Below are positions 12,397 to 24,249 of a stretch of 64,000 nt of DNA, piece by piece. A program made the translations under genes and the position numbers. Within the stretch, counting starts at the first letter, position 1, and every line of letters starts with the position of its first letter. Source of the stretch: Lunularia cruciata (taxonomy: Eukaryota > Streptophyta > Marchantiopsida > Lunulariales > Lunulariaceae); the NCBI GenBank assembly GCA_948567375.1, contig OX419760.1, forward strand, positions 12,152,001-12,216,000, in the 5' to 3' direction. The notes under the pieces were generated by a model. That model was not told the origin of the DNA and ran no database searches. It worked only from the letters and a program-made list of their open reading frames with translations.

Positions 12397-13400
12397 TAGG
12401 AATCATGGATCCATAGTTGCAAGAGTTGATGCAAGGAATGCAGGGGATGTTGAACCAGTTTTTGGAAATCAAGATAACCAAGAAGGAATTGCAAAATAAA
12501 ATACGTACTATCAAGGACAATCAAGTGATGCATGAAGGGAAGCCGTCTCAACAACCAGCACCAGTGATCAAAGTACTTGGAGACTTACTCATGTTGATGA
12601 CACCAATTCCAATCAACAACCAAGCCACATTATTACTATGAATGAAAAATACATGCAACATCAAGCCTTATAATGGATAGCGTTCCATGTGAATAGTAGA
12701 AAATTGGATTTCAAGAATGAATTGATACCTTTGATTTTTCACAATAGAGATCATTTATCATTCTACATGTGTGTTTTCATGTGTGTACTTAACTTATAAA
12801 GCCTTCACATGGTATGATGCTTGAGAATAATCATTGTTGGTAGAAGGGAGAGAGGTCACTTGGATAGACATGCAAGAAAGGCTGCTCAAACATTTCCAAT
12901 TTGTGGATGTTGTGCAAATGGTTTGAACCAAACTTTGGGGGTTGAAGTAAAAGAATAGTATACAAGAGTACATGGAGTCATTTCTTGATCTACAAGTTGT
13001 GATAATCAATATGAGTCTAGCCAAAGCTCTTGACAATTTCAAAAGAGGATTAAAAGAGCATATTTTACCAAGAGGTAATGGTGCAAAATCCTCATACTAT
13101 TTTTGAAGCTATTGCTTGCGCTCAAAGAATAGTAGGGGCACTTGGAGGAGGTGAAGCAATAACATCAATGCAAAGCTTTCAAGCTGAGACACACCATTTT
13201 TGTGGACCAATGTGCAACATTTGGTTTCAATACCGAGGAGCAAGACCCTCCAAAGAGAATAGGGATAAGTCAAAGAAAGAAGAGAAAAATTCCCACAAGG
13301 AGAAGGGACTTGAGAAAAACAACAATTATGTTACAATTGTGGCCAAATTGTGCACATAGCCATCAATTGTTTTTCTCACCATCTTAGAGACCCTCTCCTT
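12397..13400 (+). pseudogene. Element C gag remnant
   Basis: The start lies near 12405 (MDPxLQELMQGMQGMLNQF). A Lys/Gln/Glu-rich coiled region follows, then a gag domain with AYTWYDA-like and RFGP-like decay near 12800-12950. From 13078 the frame gives QNPHTIFEAIACAQRIVGALGGG followed by a Lys/Glu-rich segment and a partial zinc knuckle (near 13325-13365: CYNCGQIVHIAINC-like when frame-corrected). Stops interrupt it. Confidence 0.7.
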
Positions 13401-13497
13401 TGAACCACATGGAGAGATGAATTGAAGAGGAGGATGCAAAAACCACATCAAAAAATGAAAATCACCAATAAATGTACCTCGTGGCCTTACTAGATCG

Positions 13498-13900
13498 GTG
13501 AAAAAGAGTAAAAGTAGGAGGAAGAAGAAGAAAAGTATGCAAAGATGGAGGAAGACAAATGCACAATTAATTGTTGTACATGGTGTGTGTGAAGGCAGTC
13601 TGGCAATAGTGTTGATAGACCTTGGAGCAATAGAGAATTTCTTGTCTTGCTCTATTGCAATAAGGTTTGAGATGGAACTAGAGAAGGATGAGAATGACAA
13701 AGTAGAGTTACCTAATGGTTAGACAAAGAGGATTGAGTCATTACCTAGAAAGGTAATACTCTCTATAAGGGAGTATCAAGAAGCAATTGAGTGGCAAGTG
13801 ATACAATTAGCTTGTTATGATGTGATCTTAAGTATGTTGTGGATAGAGCACTACAACCCCACGGTGGATTGGAGAAAGAAAGTAGTGAGAACTAGTCAAT
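13498..13900 (+). pseudogene. Element C aspartic protease remnant
   Basis: The active-site region reads VLIDLGAIENFLSCSIAIRFE, where the retropepsin triad D-S/T-G-A has become DLGA. It is preceded by a Lys/Arg-rich linker (KKSKSRRKKKKSMQRWRK). The second half carries an AWMMLWIEHYNPTVDW-like text (VLGMxWLxxxxPxIDW in intact elements). Confidence 0.7.
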
Positions 13901-14004
13901 GGTAGATCTTTGGGGTTAAAGGAATATTACAAAGGCTCAGACATATAGAGGCAATAGTTGCTTCTATATCTCATAGAGACCACATCTATTGGTAAGACAT
14001 CTAG

Positions 14005-15010
14005 ATGTTTCATGGGGTTAATAGGAGAAGTCTAGAGTCCCCAACAAATGGAAAAATTCTTGAGAAATTGAAAGATGTGGTCAATGAGTTCCAAGATGTC
14101 TTTCCGGATGAATTACCTATAGGTTTACCACCAAAAAGGAGAGTAGATCATAAAATTGAGACACTTCTTGGAAAGATACCTCCTTTTTAGGTCCCATATC
14201 GACTATCACCTCATGAGTTGGAGGAGTTTAAGGCTCAAATTGAGGATACATTGCCAAAGGGTTTCTCCAACCTAATGTATCATCATATGGGGCTCTTGTA
14301 TTGTTTATGAAGAAGAAGGACATAACAATGCGCATGTCCATTGACTATTGGGGACTAAATCAACAAATACTGAAGAAAAAATATCCATTACCTCACATGG
14401 ATGACTTGTTTGATCAACTCAATGGGGCAAGGCACTTCACCAAACTTGATTTGTAGAGCAGTTACAACCAAATCAAGATTGCGGAGGAAGACATACACAA
14501 AATAGCCTTTCAAACAAGGTATGGTCACTTTGAGTACTTGGTGATGTTGTTTGGCCTCACCAACATGCCAACCACTTCATAGTTTGATGAATGACATATT
14601 TTATCCCTACTTAGATAAATCCATTATCATCTTCCTTGATGACATCTTAGTCTACAATAGGATGATGACTAAGCACAAGCAACATCTACAAGAAGTCTCT
14701 CAAATTCCATGATAGAATCATTTGTATGCCAAAGTCTCAAAGTGTGAGTTTGGCAAATCTGAAGTAGACTACTTAGGGCATAGAGTTAGTGCAAAAGGTA
14801 TCCAAGTGCTAATAGACAAAATAGAGGTCATTCAAAAATGGCTCTAAAAGATTAGACTCAACTCAAGACTCAACTCTCGGATTGATAAGATTTTATCATC
14901 AATTTATCAAGGACTTCTCCAAGATTAAATAGCCTCTACTAGCACTATTTGGCAAGGAGAAGAAGTGGATATGTAGAACTATGCAAGAATTGGCCTTTCA
15001 AGAGTTGAAA
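14005..15010 (+). pseudogene. Element C reverse transcriptase remnant
   Basis: In order: NEFQDVFPDELPIGLPPKRRVDHKIE (broken here for length by one stop at 14189), VPYRLSPHELEEFKAQI, a [10 protein letters not shown] motif near 14335, [18 protein letters not shown] near 14440, MNDIFYPYLDKSIIIF, and the catalytic FLDDILVYN at about 14630-14655. The aspartate pair is intact at sequence level, but stops before and after it make the gene dead. Confidence 0.8.
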
Positions 15011-15059
15011 GATGCATTACTGCACGCATCAATCTTGAAATGGTTTGACCCAAAATGTC

Positions 15060-15480
15060 CAACCAAGATTGTTATACCCAAAACTTCCAACTAATATTGT
15101 TATACCCATAAATTCCAACCAAGATGGTTATGGATGCATAAGGTGTAACAATAGGAGCAGTCCTACAACAAGAGTGGCAGGATGGATGGCATCCAATTGC
15201 ATATTTTTTGTATAAGTTGTTATCGGTAGAATGCAACTTTCACACCACCAAATGTGAAGATCTGGCAATTGTCCTTGCAACCAAGCATTGGATAAACTAT
15301 TTGGGTGAGAAGGCATTTGTGGTAGAGATAGATCACAAACCTCTAGTCTACCTTGAGACACAAAACGATCTTTCTTATCGATGGATTTGGTAGGCAAGTG
15401 GAGACAAAAATTCAACATGACAATCAAATATGTGGGTGGCAAGAAGCAACTTTTAGATGCATTCACCCAAATGCCAATGG
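15060..15480 (+). pseudogene. Element C RNase H remnant
   Basis: 15208-15393 reads YKLLSVECNFHTTKCEDLAIV followed by LATKHWINYLGEKAFVVEIDHKPLVYLETQ, the gypsy RNase H core with the final DHKPL motif. A short local triplication of 'ccaa..aagattgttatacccat' occurs just before it (15058-15132). Confidence 0.75.
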
Positions 15481-16610
15481 TAAAAGATTTGGTAGTGGAA
15501 GTCAAGATGAACTCTGAATTTTGGCCAAGGATTCTTTCTATTACAAAAATTGATCCACGAATTGTATGTGCTCAATCATCCAAAGGCATCACCAACACCC
15601 AAGAACTCACCTTCTATGATAGTAGGTTATGGATCTTGGATGCGACGGATCTAAGAATCACCATCTTAGCAAAATGTCATGATTTTGGCATTGCAAGTCA
15701 CATTGGAGTGGACAAGACCTTAGACGCAGTCAAACACCATTACTATTGGCCCAAGATAAGCAACAATGTAATGGAGTCGGTTCAGAGCTGCCTACTCTAT
15801 CAACAAAATAAGCCTTCTAATCAAGCTCCCACATGACTCTTCCAACCTCTCTCCACTTCTACAAAAAGTTAGGAATAGGTAAGCATGGATCTAGTTTGTG
15901 AGTTGCCCAAGACCACCTTTGGGTTTGACTCCATCATAGTCTTTGTCAACCTACTCAGCAAAATGATTCATATGCATCCTACCACCAAGGATGTAATTGC
16001 ATTGCAACTAGCTCAATTGTACTTAGATGCAACCTTCTCCCATCATGGCCTATCTTGAGTACTCATCATAGATAGAGGCAATGAATTCACTAGTTTGTTT
16101 GGAAAACACTCTTTGGGTTCTTCAAAACCAATTTGGCAATGTCCATAGCTTACAATCCATAGATTGAGAGACCGATAGAGAGGGAAAATTGAACTATTGA
16201 GGACATGATTTGAGGCTTTACTTTGAATGAGTAAGAGAGGTGGGACACCTTACTCCCATTGGTAGAATTTGCTTACAACAATTCCATGAATCCTCCACAC
16301 AAGTCACACCATTCTTCCTCATATATGGAGAGCATCCTTTCACACCTTCAAGCTTGATAAAGGTCCATCTAGTGGCTACCAAGGTTGACATTATCAACAC
16401 TTTTGTGTCTAGAATCCAACAAAGTGTGGAGAATGCCAAGCTTAGGTTACAGATTGCTCAAAATTGCCAGAAGTAGTATGCAAATGAACATTGCCAACAC
16501 ATGGAGTTTAGTATTGGAAATCAAGTCTAGTTATCAAAGACCAACCTCAAGTGAGTTGGTTGTCATAAGCTCAGACCTTGTTTTATTGGACCTTTCTTCA
16601 TCAAATTAAC
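15480..16610 (+). pseudogene. Element C integrase remnant
   Basis: The zinc-binding motif is at 15675-15830: CHDFGIASHIGVDKTLDAVK, then YYWPKISNNVMESVQSCLLY. The H-H-C-C set has lost its last cysteine (CLLY instead of CxxC). The catalytic core starts near 15885 (SMDLVCELPKTTFGFDSI) and reaches IIDRGNEFTSLF near 16065, the second aspartate. A HPFTPSSLIKV block (16320) and VxNAKLRLQIAQNCQK (16430-16476) lead into the C-terminal domain. Confidence 0.75.
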
Positions 16611-16895
16611 ATATTGGCCCATCACCTCAAGCTACCACCACACATAAAGATCCATCCATTATTTATGTTTCCTTACTATGCAAGTATGCACCTCAATTGC
16701 ACCACTTCTCTTCTATCCAAGAACGTCAACCTTGTCCAATCCTCATTGATGACATGGAGGAATATGAAGTTGAGCATTCTTCAAAAACACATCCATGGCA
16801 CTTGCCATCTATATGTGGAATATCTTGTACATTAGAAAGGGTACCCAATATATGAGGCAACATGGGAGCCAACAGCCAACTTGACTAATGCATCA
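16610..16895 (+). pseudogene. Element C integrase C-terminus and chromodomain remnant
   Basis: HHLKLPPHIKIHPLF (16620-16665) is the end of integrase. At 16818-16890 the translation YVEYLVHxKGYPIYEATWEP, then TANLTNAS (x is a stop), is a clear chromodomain core (YLVKWKGYP..EATWEP..NL.NA). This assigns the element to the chromoviruses. Confidence 0.8.
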
Positions 16896-16944
16896 ACTTG
16901 ACCAATGCATCAACTTGACCAACGCATCAACTTGACCAACGCAT
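16877..16944 (+). repeat. 17-bp minisatellite, four units
   Basis: Four consecutive copies of CAACTTGACCAACGCAT with one or two changes each. They grew from the codons just after the chromodomain (NLTNAST). Confidence 0.9.
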
Positions 16945-16997
16945 CAGTGTTAGTTCAATCTTTTGAGCAACAACTTTGCAATGAGGATGTTACGTCT

Positions 16998-17013
16998 TAA
17001 AAGAGTGGAGGTT
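16998..17013 (+). promoter_or_regulatory. Polypurine tract of element C
   Basis: AAAAGAGTGGAGGTT immediately precedes the 3' LTR start TGTAATACC, the normal position for priming of plus-strand DNA. Confidence 0.65.
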
Positions 17014-17589
17014 TGTAATACCAATAGCTAGACATATTATCTAAAGGTAAAAATTGGCTTGGTAATGTCTAGAAGTATGTTTTGTATGATGAGCTAACTA
17101 GATCAGATAGATGCATCACTAAAAGAGCACTTCTAATAATATGGCAAAAGTCAAAAATAGCCTTAAAACTTTAGAGCCATTTTCAGATGCCTAAATAGAT
17201 GAACTGGGATCAAAAATAAAAAAATTTGCTTTTCTTTTAAGGTTAGAGGCTTGCCTTCTCTCCCATGATTTGTCTCATCAAGAGCTTTCTAATGGTACCT
17301 CACCCATGTGATTTTGAGCTTCCTACAAGAAGATTCCCTTTGGTCAAACCTATTTGACCAACTAGAGAGGACAAGGACTGATATGTACCCATTTAGGCAA
17401 CTAATCTAAAGGTGGAGTGTGATGACATGTCACCAATCCATGTATCTAATCCAAGGGTGGAGCTTCTTTGGATGGGGTTTTTCTTTGCTTTATAATAAAG
17501 ATCATGTGCTCCTTTGGAGGCATTGGAGTATTGAGTGTGGAACTTGTGTTTTCTCTCTTGAAGAGTTCTCTTGTCCTCGGATTATTACA
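17014..17589 (+). repeat. 3' LTR of element C
   Basis: About 576 bp, TGTAATACCAATAGC to GGATTATTACA, direct partner of 11247-11801. Confidence 0.85.
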
Positions 17590-17707
17590 AAATCCTCTTT
17601 TTTATATAATAAAGACAATGTGATCCTTTGGGGCATCAAAGTTTCTTTAAAGGTCCAATTTTGTTTGCTTCTAGAGTTCCAATCTTATGTGCTTAATGGC
17701 TACTATC
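17590..17707 (+). repeat. 3' LTR of element A, right part
   Basis: The text ATCCTCTTTTTTATATAATAAAG..GATCCTTTGGGGCATC continues the LTR interrupted at 11246. It ends near the ATGGCTACTATC that corresponds to TTGGCTATTATA of the 5' LTR. Confidence 0.65.
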
Positions 17708-17712
17708 CATGC

Positions 17713-18790
17713 TACCAAAGCCTAACTACTAATTGGTCCATCTTCTCATCTTGCTACTTCTCCTTTTCTAGTTTCTAGACATGTAACTTCATCTTGTGTA
17801 AATTTTTCTTTGGCATCTTACCTTGAGTTGCCTACTCCATCATAACCACCAATTGATCCCAAACTTCCTTCATCTTCTAAAACTTCTTTGCCTTCATTTC
17901 TTTGGAGTTTTTGTTCAAGGTTAAAACTTCCTAAGTCACTTCCTTGATCATTTGGGGTTGGTAATTTGAACTCTCTTCCTTCTCCTTTGTAAGGTCTTGG
18001 GCAAGACTTTCCAACTGGGTGGCCATTTCCTTCCTATATTTTTCTATCTGCACTTCCAAGGTGACCATTCTTATTTTGGTAGTTTCTTACTCTCCTTAAA
18101 TGCTAACCATTTATTTGTCTCTTGCCTTGAGCTGCTCTTTGTACCCTTGTTGTTTCTTACACTTGTTGCTTTTGCTTGTGTTCAAGCCAAAGAGCTTTCA
18201 TATCTCCTTGTAGCTTCTAAATGTCTTTTTTATGTTGGGTCTGATCTGCAACAAGTGAAGTATTCTCTCACTTTACTCTATAATTCTCCTACATGAGTGC
18301 ATTCTCACCTTTCAACACTCCTCTTTGTATTGATTCAAATTCTTCTTCCACTTGTCCTACTTCATCTTCATTGTATATGTATTCTTGTATAGTCTTTAAC
18401 AAGGAAGGTGTATTTGGTGATATATGCAGAAGCATAATATTGATGCAAGATCAACTCTATTAGTTTTAATACTCGTTACACCAAATTGAAGATGAAATTT
18501 GAGCAATGCAACACCACTACTCTTTGTACTTGTGCAATTTTTTCTTCTTCTCTTTGTTGCACTCCATTTGAAAGGTATTCTTCTTTGTCTTCAATGCCCA
18601 CCTTCCCTTTGGTCCCTTCTTCCACCTTTCATTTGGCCTCTTATGCACTTTAGAGTTCTGGTCTTCTTGATTGGGTTAAGGATCTACTTGGTCCAAAGGT
18701 GTGCTTCCTCTTCTTTATTATCTTTGGCCCAGTCTTCTTGATCTCCACCTTACTCTTTGGGATTTGCTATTAGCTTTATATAATTTCAAT
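17713..18790 (-). pseudogene. Decayed coiled-coil coding remnant, unidentified
   Basis: I do not recognise this. Read on the minus strand, short frames are rich in Glu, Lys, Gln and Leu, for example LEVQIEKYRKEMATQLESLAQ at about 17995-18055. That looks like a coiled coil such as precedes gag in some elements. Thymine/cytosine-rich plus-strand composition over 1 kb is the mirror of this. Stops are frequent. Confidence 0.3.
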
Positions 18791-20154
18791 GAATGATCTA
18801 ATATGTATAATCCTTTCTAAGTAGAATTTTAACTAAAACATGAATTATAGAATAATGAAATATTTTATCACTTTGTAGCTTTTAATTCATGTTCTTGCTC
18901 CCCAAAATTTTAAAGTTGTAGTATTCAAAAAAATATTAAAATCAAATCCATGATCCATTTCAATGTCCTTATTTATTCAATGTTTTGGTCTCTTCAATTC
19001 AATCTCTTAATCTATCAACTAAATATTCAAACTTTATGTTAAGTTTTAGACTCTTTTGGTAGATTTATTAGGTTATAAAACTAATACTTATTTTAAGAAC
19101 AATCTATTCCCCTTAGCTTCTAGTACTACAAATGAAGGATTCTTGTATTAAAATGAATACTTGTAATGAAAATAAAAAGTGATTATGTTTTATCAAATGA
19201 CTTCTTGCCGAGTAGTTTTCACATCTTATTTGTTAGGTGGAGTTTGATAAATAAATGCATTTATTTTGTAGTGTTTACTACTATATACATAGCTCAATAG
19301 TTTCAAATTTTTATTGTGTAAATTTGGTGCTATAAAGCTTATCTCTAGTAGTATTAAAATGTATAGTTATTCCATATAATTTAACTTGAGAGCATTAAAC
19401 AAAATTTACAAAATCAATCATTGCATATGGCACTTGATTGTATTGCACTTAGTTAAGAAATTTTAAATCACTTCTTTCCACTTTATGTTCCAAGAATAGA
19501 ACAAAAAAATCACAAGTGGAATTTCTATATGTGAAGTTAAATTTTCAGTTACATTGTTTACATTTTGCATCTTGAAAAATCCATTTAGTACAATTTCATG
19601 TAAAAGGAGAATTTATTTGCTACGTCTCATAAGATATTGATTATAGTTCACAACTTAAGGAGAAACTATTGTTCCTACACGTTTAACACTAAATCCTAAA
19701 GCTTTGCTTCCAAGAAGGTACACACTTAACATTAAACCCTTAAGCCTTGCCTCCAAGAAGGTCTTCTTAATGAATAAACTTCAAAGAAACTTAAGATCAA
19801 CTAATTATGCATTCATTTTGAACTTTTAATGATATAGATCTGAAAAAAATAAGTAAGATTCATTTATTTGTTGACATTTAGTATATGAGCTCAAGTAAAT
19901 ACATGAAATGAAATTCTCCTTTCTTGTAAAATAATTGAGTCTACTTAAATAACACATAACTATATATTCAATAGACCAAACAAGTTTACCAAACTATCAT
20001 TTCATTACAATTTATTAGATTTTCTTTTTCAAAAATCCATTTAAAAATAGAATTTCATAACTTTATAATGTAAAGGAAGTGTTTTCTTGAAGTTCTAATT
20101 TTTTTAGATATTTTAAAAGGTCCTTTATTCTTTATAATGATTTTAAATATTAAC

Positions 20155-20158
20155 TATA

Positions 20159-20189
<31 letters not shown>

Positions 20190-20190
20190 G
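20155..20190. repeat. (TA)n microsatellite
   Basis: Simple TA dinucleotide run with one TG interruption. Confidence 0.9.
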
Positions 20191-21101
20191 GCACTTCTTA
20201 GGTCACTTAAAACTATCATTTTGCTTACCTTTGCATGAACTTCTTTCAATCTTTGTTTCTCTCAAGCAAAAACTTATGCTAGATACCCTTCTACTTTTCA
20301 GGCTTTTGTAAGCTTTGTAATGTATTTAATTCCTTGGTTGAGCAACTTTACTCATCCTTTTAATTGATTTATTTTCTAATGCTATCTCATATCCTTGCAT
20401 CATAGGTCAATTTTAATGATTAGTTTCAAATCTAGCTTTTATAAAGGACTAGAAATTGAAAAAGAAACATGGTAAAGGGAGACACAAAAATAACCAAAAA
20501 TTGAACAAAGTGTACAAATTTTGAAGTTTATAATCAAAATTGATATAATTTGAGTTACTTGTACCAATGATGATCATTAGGGTTTAACCATTAACTATTA
20601 TTCCAAATGCTCTCTCATCAAAAAAATGATAAATAACATTTGGAGCATGCAATTATTTCCACTATTATTGAATCATTGAAATATGATTTGGATCACCAAT
20701 AAAATTTATGAATATATTACTTCTTGCAACTTATCTTAGTTCAACTCATTGTTAAGGATAAAGAGTTTACTTTATTATCAATGAATAATTTATTATTACA
20801 CCTGAGAAATTAAATATATTCCATGATCTTATATTTTGTTTTGCCTGATTGCAAGATGCACATTATCATCCCATCTAACATTATGTTGGAGTAGATGAGA
20901 CTATTCATCTACTTCTTAAAATTTTTTTTTGGTAAATAAATATGGATCAATGTAAAAGACTAGAATTTGAGAAACCAAATATGGATGATTGAAATTTTAA
21001 GATGATCTCTTATTGAGTGGAATGAACTTACAATGCCAAAAATAACCTAAAGTCTTGTTAGTATACTTGAGGTGTATATGATACTATTGCCTAATCAATT
21101 A

Positions 21102-21153
21102 GTAACTTGGCTAAGAAGGTGATTTTTCAAAATCACCTTCTTAGCCAAGTTAC
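21102..21153. repeat. Perfect palindrome, 25-bp arms and 2-bp loop
   Basis: The left arm GTAACTTGGCTAAGAAGGTG+ATTTT is followed by TC and then its exact reverse complement. No mismatch is seen. Surrounding DNA is AT-rich and old-looking, so an unmutated hairpin stands out. It could be a foldback element remnant or a recent inverted duplication. Confidence 0.95.
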
Positions 21154-22159
21154 TTCATAACAAAGTAACTAAATTCCTAAAGAGGTTCATCAACTCTTTA
21201 GAGCCCAATAAAGAAAGTTTTAATGTACCTTTATTATCAAATTGCAATATATTCCAAATTTTTTAACATGTCAAATTCTACTAAAATTAGTTAGGTAGAA
21301 TACAAAGCAATCCATATTCTACTTTTGCTAACCAATGATATTCTTGTCATGTGTTGTGGTGTTGAATGGAACCTTGAGCAATATGAAGATAATGAATGCA
21401 TTTCCATGTACTATCATGAAGTGGGTAATCTTTTCAAAGAAGTGCTTACTCCAACTCTTGATAACAATCACACTTAACAATACAATTGGTAAGGATATGA
21501 TCAACTTCATATTCTCATTATCCTTACTAATGATGCAATATGAGATAAGATTAAATCAGTCAACAAGAGACTATTTATTGGGACCAAGGTTTAAAGTCAA
21601 AAAATAAGAGATAAGATAAATATAAATATAAGCAAGCTTGATCAATTTGATAACCAATAGAAGAGTTAAATTTTAGAATATGCAAGGGAATAATCAAATT
21701 AGGAGTAAGTCATTCAAAGCTGAAGGGAAGCTTATAATTGAAGAAGAAAGAATTTTCATCAACTATAGTAGATAAAGTGATATTTTTTATCATGATACAA
21801 TGCGATATTATGACTTTTTTAAAATTTTAAGGAATAGGAAATGAGTTTCATTTTCTTGTAAGGAAGAAGATAAGGTTTAAAAGGAGGTGGATGTACTAGG
21901 AATATTGAAATATTTGGGATTGGTAAAGAATTGGAATATAATGCTATCAAAAAGGAAAAATTCCTGACTAGAATTAAGAAAGAATAAAGAGAATTAAACA
22001 CTCCTTGCTTAAAGGTACTATAAGTAAATTCTAGAGTTAGAAATAGAGTATCTCAATTGTATTGGCACATGTTTACTAATGCATGAAACTTTTTATCTAA
22101 TGTATGGTTGATACATTCCATTGGACTACTTATTTAGAGGTTAGTAAGTAGTGGGTATG

Positions 22160-22890
22160 TCTAATACCAATAGCTAGATAGATGATCTAGAGATAAAATT
22201 TTGTTTTGCAACATTTGGAAGGATTTTATACATGATAGACTAAGTAGATAAGCTAGAGGTATCACCAAAGGAGTACTCCTACTAATATGCCAAAAACCAA
22301 AACATGCTTGGAAACTTTAGAATCAATAGCTAGACATATGATCTAAAAGTGAAACTTAGGATGGTAACATCTAGAAAGATGTTACACATGATGGAGAATG
22401 TAGATCAGATAGAGATATCACCAAAAGAGCACTTCTACTAATAGGGAAGAAGCCAAAATAGGAGGCAATTTAGAATGCCTAAACGGATGAATTAGGCCTA
22501 AAAAATGTGAATAATCCCCCCCTCCAAATAAAGGAAAGGTTGGCCTTCCCTCTACCTGGGTTGTCTTGGCAAGAGCTTTCCAATGGTACCTAACCCATGT
22601 GATTATGAGGTTCTTATAAGAAGATTCTCTCTGGTCAAAGCATGTTTGACCAACCAGACGGGACCATAACCAACATGTCACCCATCCAAGAAAGTTATCT
22701 AAGGGTGGATCTTGCTGACAGGCCACCTATCCATGTACTTAATCCTATGGTGGAACTTCCTTGAAGGAGATCCTCCTTGGCTATATAATAAAGCGAAGGT
22801 GCTCCTTTGGTGCATCGGAGGATTGAGGGTGAAATTGATGCTTTCTCTTGCATCTCTCTTGAAGAGTTCTCTTGTCCTCAAAGTATAACA
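22160..22890 (+). repeat. Solo LTR of the A/C family with duplicated 5' part
   Basis: 22318-22890 is a full-length relative of the element C LTR, from ATCAATAGCTAGACATATG to AGTATAACA. It is preceded by a second copy of the first ~160 bp (22160-22318), joined at the shared string 'caat'. The flanks gtatg (22155-22159) and atatg (22891-22895) look like a target-site duplication for the whole unit. No internal retroelement sequence is present. Confidence 0.75.
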
Positions 22891-22895
22891 ATATG

Positions 22896-23890
22896 GCTAA
22901 TTTGGTTTCCAAAAGTATGAATGTGTAAACTATGCTTGTCAAAAATTGCAAATAGAAAAGGGCTGTGATTTAATATGAGTAACCTTGAGAGACAATTATA
23001 ATAAAATAAAATGTCAAATAATAGCTTGGTCAGTTGAGTTGCATCCATTATATTTAGGATATGAGCTCACTATATTTTTTAATCAATTTATTAAAAAATA
23101 AAAGGCCCATAATACCCTTGAGCAGTGATAGAAAGAAACATACTAAGATTCAAGCTCACATATTCCCAATATGAGGTGTAGATTGACAATCGTTGGAGAA
23201 GCTAACTAGTTTAAGATTGGAAATCTTCTTCTTTGGCAACATTCACAAGAAAAAAGACACAAACATCTCAAGCTACATTTTCCATGACCACAAATATCTA
23301 AGAAGATGACCATGAACATCACAAAAGAAGATGATTATCTAAGAAGATGATTAGTCTTATTTATTCCAAAGTGACCTAAGATTAGGAGATAATTTACTTC
23401 TTGAAATCAAGAAAAAGAGAGGGAATAAAATAGGAATAATTTAATTTGTTTCCCTTGTATAAAATTTAATTTCTGTTATCAATTAATTAATTAATTCTCT
23501 TTAACCACAATTTAATCTAAATTAGCAAAAGAAATCTCCTTGTAATTTCTTTTGGTTTTTTCACTTGTACTCTTCCACTACTTTGACCATACTACTATAG
23601 GATTTAATTTCACATATAGAAGTTTGTTCTAATTTGGGTATTTTAGACAAGGTGTGGGGAATAATATAAAAGATTTGAGGTTTGTATTCTAACTCGATCT
23701 CATATTCTTAGAGTTGCTACTCCCAATAATGAGTTTTTCTCATCATATGCTCCATGTGAGTTTTTTTGTAAAGCTCTTGTTATGACTTTGATCCAATTTC
23801 AAAATTTGAAACAACAAATTCCACAATGCTCTGCAACTAAAACCTATATATAATATATAATCCATAATTGTTATTAGAGTAAAACATTGT
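22896..23890. other. AT-rich stretch, nothing recognised
   Basis: No convincing frame or repeat family seen. Confidence 0.5.
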
Positions 23891-24249
23891 TTCTCTCCTT
23901 GTCATCCACTTGGACTTGATATCCCTATCTAAAAGATAGTTGTAGCTAACATCTTTGCCAAACAGATTGGTGATGGTACCATGACATTAATATAAAAATA
24001 AATTTTTTTTATTTTAGAAGTTCATTGTCCCATTGAATCCTTGAATGTCACAAATATCTCAATAAGTTGGCCTATCCATGATTTCAATTATTGTGTGTCC
24101 TTCTATCTTGATATCTTAAAGCCAAAACTTTATGACCTAAGAGGGTAACCTTTTCTGTCCAAAACTCATATTTGGATTTCTTATAAAAGAACTTCTACTT
24201 GCATAGATATTGCAAGACTTTGCAAATATAAGCATGAACTAAACAAGAA

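Larger units (their letters stand above)
11247..17589 (+). mobile_element. Element C: decayed chromovirus inserted in the 3' LTR of element A
   Basis: LTRs at 11247-11801 and 17014-17589 bracket a complete series of gag, protease, RT, RNase H, integrase and chromodomain remnants on the plus strand. The insertion site lies inside an LTR of the same family. The flanks ggatc (11242-11246) and aaatc (17590-17594) are a plausible worn target-site duplication. Of the three elements this one keeps the longest readable frames, so it is probably the youngest, in line with its position in the nest. Confidence 0.85.
24..17707 (+). mobile_element. Element A: decayed Ty3/gypsy chromovirus-like LTR retrotransposon, host of two nested insertions
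   Basis: A 5' LTR (24-189), primer-binding site, gag, protease, reverse transcriptase, RNase H and integrase remnants run in that order on the plus strand, and a 3' LTR starts at 10766. The body is split by element B at 2950-8588 and the 3' LTR is split by element C at 11247-17589; the LTR resumes at 17590 and ends near 17707. The five bases before the element (catgt, 19-23) resemble the five after it (catgc, 17708-17712), as expected of a target-site duplication. Every reading frame carries stops and shifts, so the copy is dead. Boundaries are by eye and good to a few bases. Confidence 0.8.
18791..22154. other. AT-rich stretch without a recognisable gene
   Basis: No frame above noise. It holds a (TA)n microsatellite at about 20155-20190 and the palindrome at 21102-21153, listed separately. 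Confidence 0.6.

Noticed and set aside
20155..20190. (TA)n run as a regulatory element
   Set aside because: A plain dinucleotide microsatellite with no gene nearby; a similar run at 48.3 kb is also remote from genes.
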